A stretch of 5,934 nt of DNA from Clostridia bacterium (GTDB lineage Bacteria; Bacillota; Clostridia; Oscillospirales; CAG-272). The notes under the pieces are model-generated. The model searched no databases. It was not told the DNA's origin and saw nothing but the letters and a program-made list of their open reading frames with translations. The first letter of the stretch is position 1, and every line of letters begins with the position of its first letter. Shown piece after piece: positions 1-5,755 of the stretch. The stretch is taken from contig JAFTMU010000234.1 of assembly GCA_017452215.1 (NCBI GenBank), positions 1 to 5,934 on the forward strand. The letters are read 5' to 3'. The position numbers were made by a program, and so were the translations under genes.

Positions 1-173
1 AAGGCGATACGCTGTCCATTTCCAACGTATGGAACGGAATGGATACAGGCGAGATGCTTCTGACCAACGAGACCACAGGAGAGACGATCCCGCTTTCCTG
101 CGCATTCACCGAGCGCCAGAAGGCAATTTTGAAAGCAGGAAGCCTGCTTGCTTACACCAAGGAACAGCTTTGA
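1..173 (+). CDS. acn: Aconitate hydratase, C-terminal end (partial)
   Basis: This is the last 56 codons of a gene that begins left of the window; the frame starts at base 3 and ends with TGA at 171-173. The visible peptide runs from GDTLSISNVWNG through TNETTGETIPLSC to a tail reading FTERQKAILKAGSLLAYTK. A tail of the type 'RQ..IL.AGGLL.YTK' is what I recall from bacterial aconitases of the mitochondrial-like group, where it closes the C-terminal swivel domain. Aconitase interconverts citrate and isocitrate in the cytoplasm using a 4Fe-4S cluster; the cluster cysteines would lie outside the window. The identity is strengthened by the isocitrate dehydrogenase gene that begins 28 nt downstream on the same strand, which uses its product. 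The related 3-isopropylmalate dehydratase large subunit is a less likely alternative. No terminator lies between the two genes, so co-transcription is likely. Confidence 0.8.
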   Translation, partial: GDTLSISNVWNGMDTGEMLLTNETTGETIPLSCAFTERQKAILKAGSLLAYTKEQL

Positions 174-188
174 GCACCCGTTTATTTT

Positions 189-193
189 GGAGG
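189..193 (+). promoter_or_regulatory. Ribosome-binding site that sets the icd start
   Basis: GGAGG at 189-193 lies 8 nt before the ATG at 202 and only 2 nt before the in-frame ATG at 196. The frame is open upstream to a possible start at 148, but that would overlap the aconitase coding sequence and has no Shine-Dalgarno sequence. Start 202 is therefore preferred. It also makes the protein's N-terminus align residue for residue with eukaryotic cytosolic IDH through at least Tyr139. Confidence 0.8.
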
Positions 194-201
194 CAATGAA
201 C

Positions 202-1422
202 ATGAATAAAATTCAAATGAAAACACCGCTGGTCGAGATGGACGGCGACGAAATGACAAGAATTCTCTGGCAGATGATCAAGGAGGAGCTTCTGCTTCCG
301 TTTGTGGATCTGAAAACAGAGTATTACGACCTCGGACTTCCCGAAAGAGAAAAGACCAAGGATAAGGTCACCTTTGATTCTGCCTACGCAACGCAAAAAT
401 ACGGCGTCGCAGTCAAGTGCGCTACTATCACGCCCAATAAGCAGCGTGTAGAGGAATACAATTTGAGCGAGATGTGGAAGAGCCCCAACGGAACCATTCG
501 TGCCATTTTGGACGGTACCGTGTTCCGTGCGCCCATTCTCATCGATTCCATTCGTCCCGCAGTGAGAAATTGGAACAAGCCCATCACCATCGCCCGTCAC
601 GCCTACGGCGATATCTATAAGGCAACCGAATACCGTGTTCCCACAGAGGGAAAGGCAGAGATGGTGTTCACCGATAAGAACGGAAACGAGACCTTCCGTG
701 AAACGGTGTACGATTTCGAGTGCTCGGGTGTGTTGCAGGGAAGCTACAATAAGGATAATTCCATTCGCTCCTTTGCGCATTCCTGCTTCCAATATGCCCT
801 CAACACCAAGCAGGATCTGTGGTTCTCCGCCAAGGATACCATCTCCAAGCAGTACGACCAGACCTTCAAGCTGATCTTCCAGGAGATCTTTGAAGCAGAC
901 TACAAGGAGAAATTCGAGGAAGCAGGCATCACCTACTTCTATACTCTCATCGACGATGCGGTTGCCCGTGTTATTCGCAGCGAGGGCGGCTTCATCTGGG
1001 CTTGCAAGAACTATGACGGCGATGTTATGAGCGATATGGTATCCACTGCGTTCGGCTCTCTCGCCATGATGACCTCCGTTCTCGTTTCCCCCGACGGAAA
1101 ATACGAGTACGAGGCAGCTCACGGCACTGTCACCCGTCACTACTACCGCTACCTCAAGGGAGAGGAGACCTCCACCAACCCCATGGCTACTATCTATGCG
1201 TGGTCGGGCGCATTGCGCAAGAGAGGCGAGCTGGACGGTCTTGATGACCTTGTTTCCTTTGCAAACGATCTGGAAGCCGCTTGCATCGACACCCTCAACG
1301 CAGGTATCATGACCAAGGACCTTGTGGGACTTGTTGCAGAGGGAACCAAGACCACCTCTGTCAATTCCCGTGAGTTCATTCTTGCCATCAGAGAGGCTTT
1401 GGAAAAGAGAATCGGCGCTTAA
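202..1422 (+). CDS. icd: NADP-dependent isocitrate dehydrogenase, eukaryote-like type II
   Basis: This cytoplasmic homodimeric enzyme oxidatively decarboxylates isocitrate to 2-oxoglutarate with Mg/Mn and NADP. The protein is 406 aa, a normal length for the eukaryote-like subfamily, and it closely resembles human IDH1 in motif order rather than the E. coli Icd type. Visible elements are VEMDGDEMTR (11-20), VKCATITP (71-78), the substrate loop SPNGTIR with Arg100, TVFR with Arg109, ARHAYGD with Arg132, and Tyr139. The catalytic Lys is at 211, and the metal-binding aspartates are at 251, 274 and 278 (LIDD; NYDGDVMSD). HGTVTRHY (307-314) carries Arg312 and His313, which in this family contact the 2'-phosphate of NADP, and Arg259 replaces the Lys that does so in IDH1; NADP specificity is thus inferred. 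All key residues are intact. The gene follows aconitase by 28 nt and precedes the serine hydrolase by 23 nt. No promoter of its own is evident, so it is probably expressed from a promoter left of the window. Confidence 0.97.
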   Translation: MNKIQMKTPLVEMDGDEMTRILWQMIKEELLLPFVDLKTEYYDLGLPEREKTKDKVTFDSAYATQKYGVAVKCATITPNKQRVEEYNLSEMWKSPNGTIRAILDGTVFRAPILIDSIRPAVRNWNKPITIARHAYGDIYKATEYRVPTEGKAEMVFTDKNGNETFRETVYDFECSGVLQGSYNKDNSIRSFAHSCFQYALNTKQDLWFSAKDTISKQYDQTFKLIFQEIFEADYKEKFEEAGITYFYTLIDDAVARVIRSEGGFIWACKNYDGDVMSDMVSTAFGSLAMMTSVLVSPDGKYEYEAAHGTVTRHYYRYLKGEETSTNPMATIYAWSGALRKRGELDGLDDLVSFANDLEAACIDTLNAGIMTKDLVGLVAEGTKTTSVNSREFILAIREALEKRIGA

Positions 1423-1445
1423 GCCCGGAGGGGAAAGGAAAAACT

Positions 1446-2624
1446 ATGGATTTTTCATGCTTAAAGGAGTTTATGAACGACTTGACCTCATGGATCATTC
1501 CCGGAAATTCTATTGTCGTTTATAAGGACGGTCAACAGGTATTCTCCTATCAATCGGGATTCTCCGATTTGGAGAAAAGGGTACCCATGCGAGGGGGGGA
1601 GCTGTTCAATATCTATTCTTGCTCCAAGGTTGCGACCGTTACGGCTGCATTGCAGCTTTACGAGCGTGGTAAATTCCTTTTGGACGATCCTTTGTATTAC
1701 TATATTCCCGAATTTCGCAATGTGAATGTCCGTCTTTCAGGCGGCGAGATCAAAAAAGCAACCCGTCCCATCACCATGCGCCACCTTTTTACCATGACGG
1801 CGGGGTTTGATTACAATACTCACGCTCCGTGGAGAAAAAAAGCAGATGCTCTTACGGGCGGTAAAATGGATACGCTTCAGGTCGCTCGTTGCCTTGCTGA
1901 GGATCCGTTGCAATTTGAACCGGGGAGCAAATGGTCGTACAGCCTTTGCCATGACGTCCTTGCCGCTACGGTCGAAGCGATATCGGGAGAAAAATTCCGT
2001 GAGTATATGCAAAAGCATATTTTTGATCCTTTGGATATGAAAACCGCCTGCTATCACCCGACCAATGACACCTTTGCCCGTATGGCGGAGCAATATACCT
2101 ACCGTATCAACTCCGATTTGGATCCCATCGCCTTACAAGCCGCTTCGGTTCATGACGTAGAGGGAACGATCGTCAATATGGGAAAGAATAACTACTTGGT
2201 GTTTGGAGAGGAATACGACAGCGGCGGAGCGGGAATTACCGTTTCCGTTGAGGATTACGCCAAGCTTGCAAATGCGCTTTCCAACGGTGGTGTTGGAGCA
2301 ACGGGCGAAAAAATTTTGGGGAGCGGTACGATCGATCTTCTGCGGACCAATCAACTGAATGCAAGCATCGATTCTTCCAATTTTGATGGTTGGGGAACGC
2401 ACATTGGACAGGGATATGCTCTTGGTGTACAAACGATGATTGATCGGGCAAAGAACGGCTCTAACGGCTCTTTAGGAGAATTTTGCTGGGGAGGCGCTGC
2501 GGGAGCGACCATCCACGTCGATCCCGAAAGGCATCTTGCGTATTTTTATGCGCATCATATGCAAAATTCCTATGAGACCTATTATCAACCCCGTCTGCGC
2601 AACGCAGTTTACGCAGCACTGTAA
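1446..2624 (+). CDS. Beta-lactamase-fold serine hydrolase (class C / family VIII esterase-like)
   Basis: A 392-aa protein of the Beta-lactamase (PF00144) superfamily, which includes class C beta-lactamases, D-alanyl-D-alanine peptidases and family VIII esterases. The substrate cannot be told from sequence. The nucleophile motif SxxK is Ser58-Cys-Ser-Lys61 in FNIYSCSKVAT. The second motif is Tyr165-Ser-Leu167 in KWSYSLCHDVL, so the usual Asn of YxN is Leu. The third region is WGGAAG (348-353), resembling the WGG motif of family VIII esterases rather than the KTG of true lactamases. No signal peptide or membrane segment is seen, so it should be cytoplasmic, which argues against a role in cell-wall synthesis or antibiotic defence; esterase or amidase is the better guess. 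The start at 1446 has AAAGGA 6 nt upstream (plus GGAGG at 1427-1431). An in-frame ATG at 1473 has its own AAAGGAG, but only 3 nt away. The gene is the last of the apparent acn-icd operon. A run of seven G at 1593-1599 lies just before the active-site codon. Confidence 0.9.
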   Translation: MDFSCLKEFMNDLTSWIIPGNSIVVYKDGQQVFSYQSGFSDLEKRVPMRGGELFNIYSCSKVATVTAALQLYERGKFLLDDPLYYYIPEFRNVNVRLSGGEIKKATRPITMRHLFTMTAGFDYNTHAPWRKKADALTGGKMDTLQVARCLAEDPLQFEPGSKWSYSLCHDVLAATVEAISGEKFREYMQKHIFDPLDMKTACYHPTNDTFARMAEQYTYRINSDLDPIALQAASVHDVEGTIVNMGKNNYLVFGEEYDSGGAGITVSVEDYAKLANALSNGGVGATGEKILGSGTIDLLRTNQLNASIDSSNFDGWGTHIGQGYALGVQTMIDRAKNGSNGSLGEFCWGGAAGATIHVDPERHLAYFYAHHMQNSYETYYQPRLRNAVYAAL

Positions 2625-2626
2625 AT

Positions 2627-2667
2627 AAAAAAGAATCGCCTTGGTAGTCACCAAAGCGGTTCTTTTT
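2627..2667. terminator. Bidirectional intrinsic terminator between the hydrolase gene and ychF
   Basis: The left arm 2628-2645 pairs with 2650-2667 around the tetraloop AGTC. TTGGT/ACCAA is followed by one C/A mismatch (2640/2655), then CGC/GCG, one T-G wobble and an A/T-rich base that supplies a T-run in both directions. It starts 3 nt after the hydrolase stop codon and lies 8 nt beyond the ychF stop, so it should end both convergent transcripts. Confidence 0.88.
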
Positions 2668-2675
2668 GTGTGATT

Positions 2676-3770
2676 TTATACGTTAAAGCGGAAGAATACG
2701 ATATCTCCGTCCTGCATGATATATTCTTTTCCTTCGCTGCGGAGCACACCCGCCTCCTTGGCGGCATTCATCGAGCCGTATTTCACAAGATCGTCAAACG
2801 CAAGAACCTCTGCACGAATAAAGCCTCTTTCAATATCGGAGTGGATCTTTCCGGCAGCTTTCGGCGCTTTCGTTCCCTTGCGGATCGTCCATGCACGGCA
2901 CTCGTCGGGACCGGCGGTCAAAAAGCTGATCAAACCCAAGAGAGCATAGCTTGCCTTGATCAAACGGTCAAGACCGCTTTCCTCAATTCCAAGGTCGGAG
3001 AGGAACATTGCCTTTTCCTCTGCATCCAGCTGAGCGATTTCCGCCTCGATCTGACAGCAAATGGGAATGATCTGCGAGTGCTCGCTCGCCGCATATTCCT
3101 TCAATGCAACGTAGGAGGCGTTATCCAAGGGCTCCTCAGCAGCGTGATCCTCGTTGACGTTGGCAACGTAGATCACGGGCTTGCGGGTCAGAAGGGGAGT
3201 GTCATAGAGGCAAGCCTCCTCGTCCTCGGTTAATTCCACAGTACGGGCGCATTTGCCCTCGGCAAGAGCAGCCATCAGCTTTTCAAATACAGCAAGCTCT
3301 GCACCGTATTTCTTGTCTGCCTTCATGGCCTTTCTTGTGCGGTCCATGCGGCGCTCCAAGACCTCCATGTCGGCAAAGATCAATTCTAGATTGATGGTTT
3401 CAAGATCTCGCATCGGGTCGATCTGACCGTCAACGTGAATGATGTTATCATCCTCGAAGCAACGAACCACGTGCAGGATCGCATCTACCTCACGAATGTT
3501 GGCAAGAAATTGATTTCCAAGACCTTCTCCCTTAGAAGCTCCCTTGACAAGACCTGCAATATCAACGAATTCGATCACAGCAGGGGTGTATTTATTGGGA
3601 TGGTGTATATCAGCCAAAAAATCCAAACGCTTGTCCGGCACGGTTACAACGCCAACGTTTGGCTCAATGGTACAAAAAGGGTAGTTTGCCGATTCAGCAC
3701 CCGCATTGGTCAATGCGTTGAAAAGCGTGCTTTTACCCACGTTCGGAAGTCCTACGATACCTAATTTCAT
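2676..3770 (-). CDS. ychF: Redox-responsive P-loop ATPase/GTPase YchF (OLA1 family)
   Basis: A 364-aa protein, almost exactly the length of E. coli YchF (363). It is an Obg-related TRAFAC-class NTPase that binds ribosomes and, unusually for the class, prefers ATP; its cellular role is linked to translation and stress responses. The G1/P-loop is GLPNVGKST (7-15), the conserved switch I stretch is [10 protein letters not shown] (29-38), and G3 is [10 protein letters not shown] (70-79). The G4 position reads NVNE (204-207) in place of NKxD, the family trait that relaxes guanine specificity. A helical insertion follows G3 (about 120-175). The C-terminal TGS domain (about 280-362) includes [20 protein letters not shown] and ends in FFRFNV. 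The start ATG is preceded by AAAGGAG at a 10-nt spacing (3781-3787 on the complementary strand). It is a single-gene transcription unit with its own promoter and terminator. Nothing is missing. Confidence 0.97.
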   Translation of the reverse strand: MKLGIVGLPNVGKSTLFNALTNAGAESANYPFCTIEPNVGVVTVPDKRLDFLADIHHPNKYTPAVIEFVDIAGLVKGASKGEGLGNQFLANIREVDAILHVVRCFEDDNIIHVDGQIDPMRDLETINLELIFADMEVLERRMDRTRKAMKADKKYGAELAVFEKLMAALAEGKCARTVELTEDEEACLYDTPLLTRKPVIYVANVNEDHAAEEPLDNASYVALKEYAASEHSQIIPICCQIEAEIAQLDAEEKAMFLSDLGIEESGLDRLIKASYALLGLISFLTAGPDECRAWTIRKGTKAPKAAGKIHSDIERGFIRAEVLAFDDLVKYGSMNAAKEAGVLRSEGKEYIMQDGDIVFFRFNV

Positions 3771-3820
3771 TATATTTGATCTCCTTTGCTTTCAAGAGCT
3801 TTCATACAATAATCCATAAC

Positions 3821-3849
3821 ATTATAACACAATAAAAGGCTTTTTTCAA
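3821..3849 (-). promoter_or_regulatory. Sigma-A type promoter for ychF
   Basis: Read on the complementary strand, the -35 box is TTGAAA (3849-3844) and the -10 box is a perfect TATAAT (3826-3821), separated by exactly 17 nt. Transcription would begin near 3813, giving a leader of about 40 nt that includes the AAAGGAG ribosome-binding site. The -35 box lies 11 bp from the first copy of the AT-rich direct repeat. Confidence 0.82.
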
Positions 3850-3860
3850 TAGAAATATCT

Positions 3861-3911
3861 CAATTTTGAGCTTTATTTTCATAATTTTGGCAATTTTGAA
3901 CTTTATTTTCA
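3861..3911. repeat. AT-rich direct repeat between divergent promoters
   Basis: Two 21-nt copies, at 3861-3881 and 3891-3911, differ at a single base (CAATTTTGA, then G or A, then CTTTATTTTCA). Their period is 30 bp, close to three helical turns. The 9-nt spacer contains a third AATTTTG (3883-3889). The first copy overlaps a small inverted repeat, CTCAA-TT-TTGAG (3859-3870). The array sits between the -35 boxes of the two divergent promoters, so it could be a tandem operator or UP elements for either one. Function is inferred from position only. Confidence 0.7.
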
Positions 3912-3939
3912 CGTTTTAATAAAAACAAGAAAAAAATAC

Positions 3940-3994
3940 TTGACTTTTTTCATTTGTAAGAGTATAATAAATGTGTTTTGTTTTTGTAAAGGAG
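3940..3994 (+). promoter_or_regulatory. Consensus sigma-A promoter and RBS for the AEC permease
   Basis: The -35 box TTGACT (3940-3945) and a perfect -10 box TATAAT (3963-3968) are 17 nt apart, with A/T-rich sequence upstream that could act as an UP element. Transcription should start near 3975. AAAGGAG (3988-3994) lies 10 nt before the ATG at 4005, so the leader is only about 30 nt, with no room for a riboswitch. This is one of the best-matching promoters in the window. Confidence 0.88.
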
Positions 3995-4004
3995 TGCTTT
4001 TGAT

Positions 4005-4946
4005 ATGGAAATTTTCACCTCTACGATCAATCAAACACTGTACTTGTTTTCCTTGATCCTCGTTGGCTTTCTTTTGGGAAAATATAAGCTGATCCCAGAT
4101 GGAAGTGCCTCTGTGCTTGCAAAGCTGGAAAGTCTGATCCTCATTCCCGCAGTAATGATTGATACCTTTATGAAGGACTTTACCGTATCAAGACTTGGCT
4201 CCTCCGGACTTTTGATCCTGTTTTGCGCAGTAATTCTTGCCATCAGTATTCCCATGGCTTTCTTCTTGTCAAAAAGATTGACGAAGGATAAATTTACGCA
4301 GAACGTCTATACCTACGGACTGATCTTTTCCAATTTCGGTTATATGGGCTTGTCCGTGGTAAGGGGAGTATATCCGCAATTTTATGGAGATTACGCAATT
4401 TACATTCTTCCGCTCTATATTGCCATATACGCATGGGGGATCTCTGCGTTGCTGATCGACGGAGAGCGAAAGGTGAGCTTGAAGGAGCGCTTGAAGAGCA
4501 TTGTCAATCCCATGTTTTTGGGGGTATTCATCGGTATGATCCTTGGGCTTTTAAAAACACCGTTTCCGGATTTTGCTCTCCCGGGCTTCCTCAGCTCCTC
4601 TATTTCGGCACTGGGAAGCTGTATGTCTCCCGTTGCAATGCTGCTTACGGGTATGACGGTGTCCAATATCGATATCAAAAAGACCTTTACAAACAAAAGT
4701 ATCTATTTGATCAGTGTAATTCGTCTTGTGGCGATCCCCGTTGTGGCACTGGGACTCTTTAAACTGCTGCCTCTGCCGTATGGCTTTGAGATCTGCGCTC
4801 TGTGTGCGCTTGCGATGCCTCTTGGACTAAACACGGTGGTGATCCCCAGCGCATACGGGAAGGATACCTCGGTGGCAGCTGGTATGGCGTTGGTATCGCA
4901 CCTGCTTTCCTGCATTACCATTCCGCTGATTTTTCTCTTTACTTAA
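4005..4946 (+). CDS. AEC-family (auxin efflux carrier-like) membrane transporter
   Basis: A 313-aa integral membrane protein of the Mem_trans/AEC family (PF03547). Bacterial members export or import small organic acids such as malate, malonate or lactate; the substrate here is unknown. About ten hydrophobic segments can be drawn in a 5+5 layout: roughly 8-26, 36-56, 66-89, 101-123, 130-151, then a charged cytoplasmic loop (152-167), then 168-185, 195-217, 232-254, 260-282 and 290-312. Family-like features include the broken-helix proline in LILIPAVMIDTF (44-55), SNFGYMGLSVV (109-119), SPVAMLLTGM (208-217), and AMPLGLNTVV (270-279) followed by YGKDTSVAAGMALVS (284-298) and a final helix with TIPL. 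Length is typical for bacterial members. It stands alone between its own promoter and a strong terminator, so no neighbour reveals its substrate; nearby TCA genes are in a separate unit and are weak evidence at best for a dicarboxylate. Confidence 0.92.
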   Translation: MEIFTSTINQTLYLFSLILVGFLLGKYKLIPDGSASVLAKLESLILIPAVMIDTFMKDFTVSRLGSSGLLILFCAVILAISIPMAFFLSKRLTKDKFTQNVYTYGLIFSNFGYMGLSVVRGVYPQFYGDYAIYILPLYIAIYAWGISALLIDGERKVSLKERLKSIVNPMFLGVFIGMILGLLKTPFPDFALPGFLSSSISALGSCMSPVAMLLTGMTVSNIDIKKTFTNKSIYLISVIRLVAIPVVALGLFKLLPLPYGFEICALCALAMPLGLNTVVIPSAYGKDTSVAAGMALVSHLLSCITIPLIFLFT

Positions 4947-4978
4947 CAATTCGTTTAAAAAAAACACAATGAATATAC

Positions 4979-5019
4979 ATAAAACAGCCGCAAGCTCATC
5001 ATGCTTGCGGCTGTTTTAT
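4979..5019. terminator. Bidirectional intrinsic terminator between the permease gene and rpe
   Basis: A perfect 17-bp stem (4979-4995 with 5003-5019) closes a 7-nt loop, TCATCAT. The core is ACAGCCGCAAGC/GCTTGCGGCTGT, flanked by AAAA and TTTT, so it gives a T-tail on both strands. The outermost base pair uses position 5019, the last base of the rpe stop codon. It serves the permease (32 nt past its stop) and the leftward rpe transcript. Confidence 0.92.
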
Positions 5020-5690
5020 CATGCTTTGTAAGGGTGCTCGGCAGCGGTGTTTTTCATTGCGGCAATGACTGCCTTGGGATGCTTTGCGTTGAAGATCGCA
5101 GAGCCTGCAACGATCACGTTTGCACCTGCCTCGGTGGCAAGAGCCACGTTCTCGGGTTTCAGTCCGCCGTCTACCTCGATGTCCAATTTCAGCTGCTTGC
5201 TTTCGGCGTAACGCTTGACTGCCTTGACCTTTTCCTAGGTTTCGGGAATAAGTGCCTGTCCGCCAAAGCCGGGAACAACGGTCATGATCAGTGCCATATC
5301 GATTTGGGAAAGGTAGTGAATGATCTCCTCCACAGGCGTGGCGGGGGAGATTGCCAAGCCGCAACGAACCTCCTTGGATTTGATGCGCTTGATGGTCTCC
5401 TCTGTGTTCGAGTCACTTTCCAAATGGAAGGTAATGATGTCGGCACCTGCCTTCACGTAATCGTCAACGTAGCGCAGAGGATCCTTGATCATCAGGTGTA
5501 CGTCAAAGATCAGCTTGCTATGGGGACGAATGGAAGCGATGACGGGAGTGCCAAAGCTGAAGTTGGGAACGAAAATGCCGTCCATTACGTCCAAATGAAG
5601 ATAATTGGCGCCTGCGTCGGCAATTCTTTTTAAATCCTTGCCAAGCTCTGCAAAGTTGGCAGAAAGCATAGAGGGAGCGATGTAGATCAT
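5019..5690 (-). pseudogene. rpe: Ribulose-phosphate 3-epimerase interrupted by one in-frame TAG
   Basis: Rpe interconverts ribulose-5-phosphate and xylulose-5-phosphate in the pentose phosphate pathway; it is a metal-dependent (beta/alpha)8 barrel. If codon 152 is read as an amino acid, the product is 223 aa, a normal length. The intact first part has IAPSMLSANF (4-13), metal ligands His32 and Asp34 in LHLDVMDGIFVPN, His65 in FDVHLMI, and the phosphate-loop sequence TVVPGFGGQ (137-145). TAG at 5235-5237 follows IPET, where E. coli Rpe has Leu in IPQTLDKL; TTG to TAG is a one-base change. The frame then continues for 71 clean codons with [12 protein letters not shown], the metal/catalytic Asp174 in DIEVDGG, the phosphate-binding GSAIF (196-200), and a TGA stop. 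A 151-aa product would lack Asp174 and GSAIF and should be inactive. No restart site with a Shine-Dalgarno sequence is seen after the TAG. Gene identity is secure; whether it is truly broken, a sequence error or suppressed is open. Confidence 0.93.
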
Positions 5691-5697
5691 GGTCAAT

Positions 5698-5703
5698 TCC
5701 TTT
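5698..5703 (-). promoter_or_regulatory. Ribosome-binding site that sets the rpe start
   Basis: Read on the complementary strand, AAAGGA (5703-5698) lies 7 nt before the ATG at 5690. A TTG two codons upstream (5696) is in frame but only 1 nt from this site, so ATG at 5690 is the preferred start, giving an N-terminus of MIYIAPSML. Confidence 0.78.
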
Positions 5704-5707
5704 CCAA

Positions 5708-5737
5708 ATAATGCCGAACGGTGTAGTTTTTTGTCAA
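5708..5737 (-). promoter_or_regulatory. Possible sigma-A promoter for rpe
   Basis: On the complementary strand a perfect -35 box TTGACA (5737-5732) is followed after 18 nt by CATTAT (5713-5708), a 4-of-6 match to TATAAT. Transcription would start near 5702, leaving almost no leader: the ribosome-binding site would begin at or next to the 5' end of the mRNA. The weak -10 and this tight spacing make the call tentative; read-through from ispF is the alternative. Confidence 0.42.
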
Positions 5738-5755
5738 AAGACCGACGTGCGGCAT
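5711..5755. repeat. Small inverted repeat around the rpe -35 region
   Basis: ATGCCG (5711-5716) and CGGCAT (5750-5755) are perfect inverted copies separated by 33 nt, bracketing the putative -35 box. Two further tiny dyads lie inside: CCG-AA-CGG (5714-5721) and GTC-AAAA-GAC (5733-5742). These could be operator half-sites, but arms this short can arise by chance. Confidence 0.35.

Noticed and set aside
148..201. N-terminal extension of icd to a start at 148
   Set aside because: It would overlap the aconitase coding end, has no ribosome-binding site, and adds residues absent from the family; GGAGG at 189-193 fits the start at 202.
106..1140. Long antisense open frame (344 codons) opposite icd
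   Set aside because: The icd frame on the other strand is unmistakable. The antisense translation has no recognisable motif and no ribosome-binding site, and its openness follows from icd codon usage.
2670..3233. Open frame of 187 codons opposite the 3' half of ychF
   Set aside because: It is a mirror of the ychF coding sequence, begins within the terminator/stop region, and shows no protein-like motif.
3771..4004. Riboswitch or small RNA in the ychF-permease intergenic region
   Set aside because: Both leaders are only about 30-40 nt once promoters are placed, and the remainder is AT-rich repeat without stable hairpins.
5235..5237. Reading the TAG as pyrrolysine
   Set aside because: Rpe is not a known pyrrolysine protein, no pyl gene is visible, and homologues have an ordinary residue (Leu in E. 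coli) here. Error or simple nonsense mutation is more likely; suppression is kept only as an option to test.
4999..5364. 121-codon leftward frame over the distal half of rpe, considered as a frameshift product
   Set aside because: It lies in a different frame from rpe and its translation is not epimerase-like, whereas the true rpe frame continues cleanly after the TAG. No frameshift is needed.
5001..5633. Open + strand frame of 210 codons running across the rpe TAG site
   Set aside because: It is antisense to the conserved rpe motifs on both sides of the TAG and starts inside the terminator loop. It is a shadow, not a competing gene.
5694..5696. TTG as an alternative rpe start two codons upstream
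   Set aside because: It would be only 1 nt from the Shine-Dalgarno sequence, while ATG at 5690 has a normal 7-nt spacing and gives the family-typical N-terminus.
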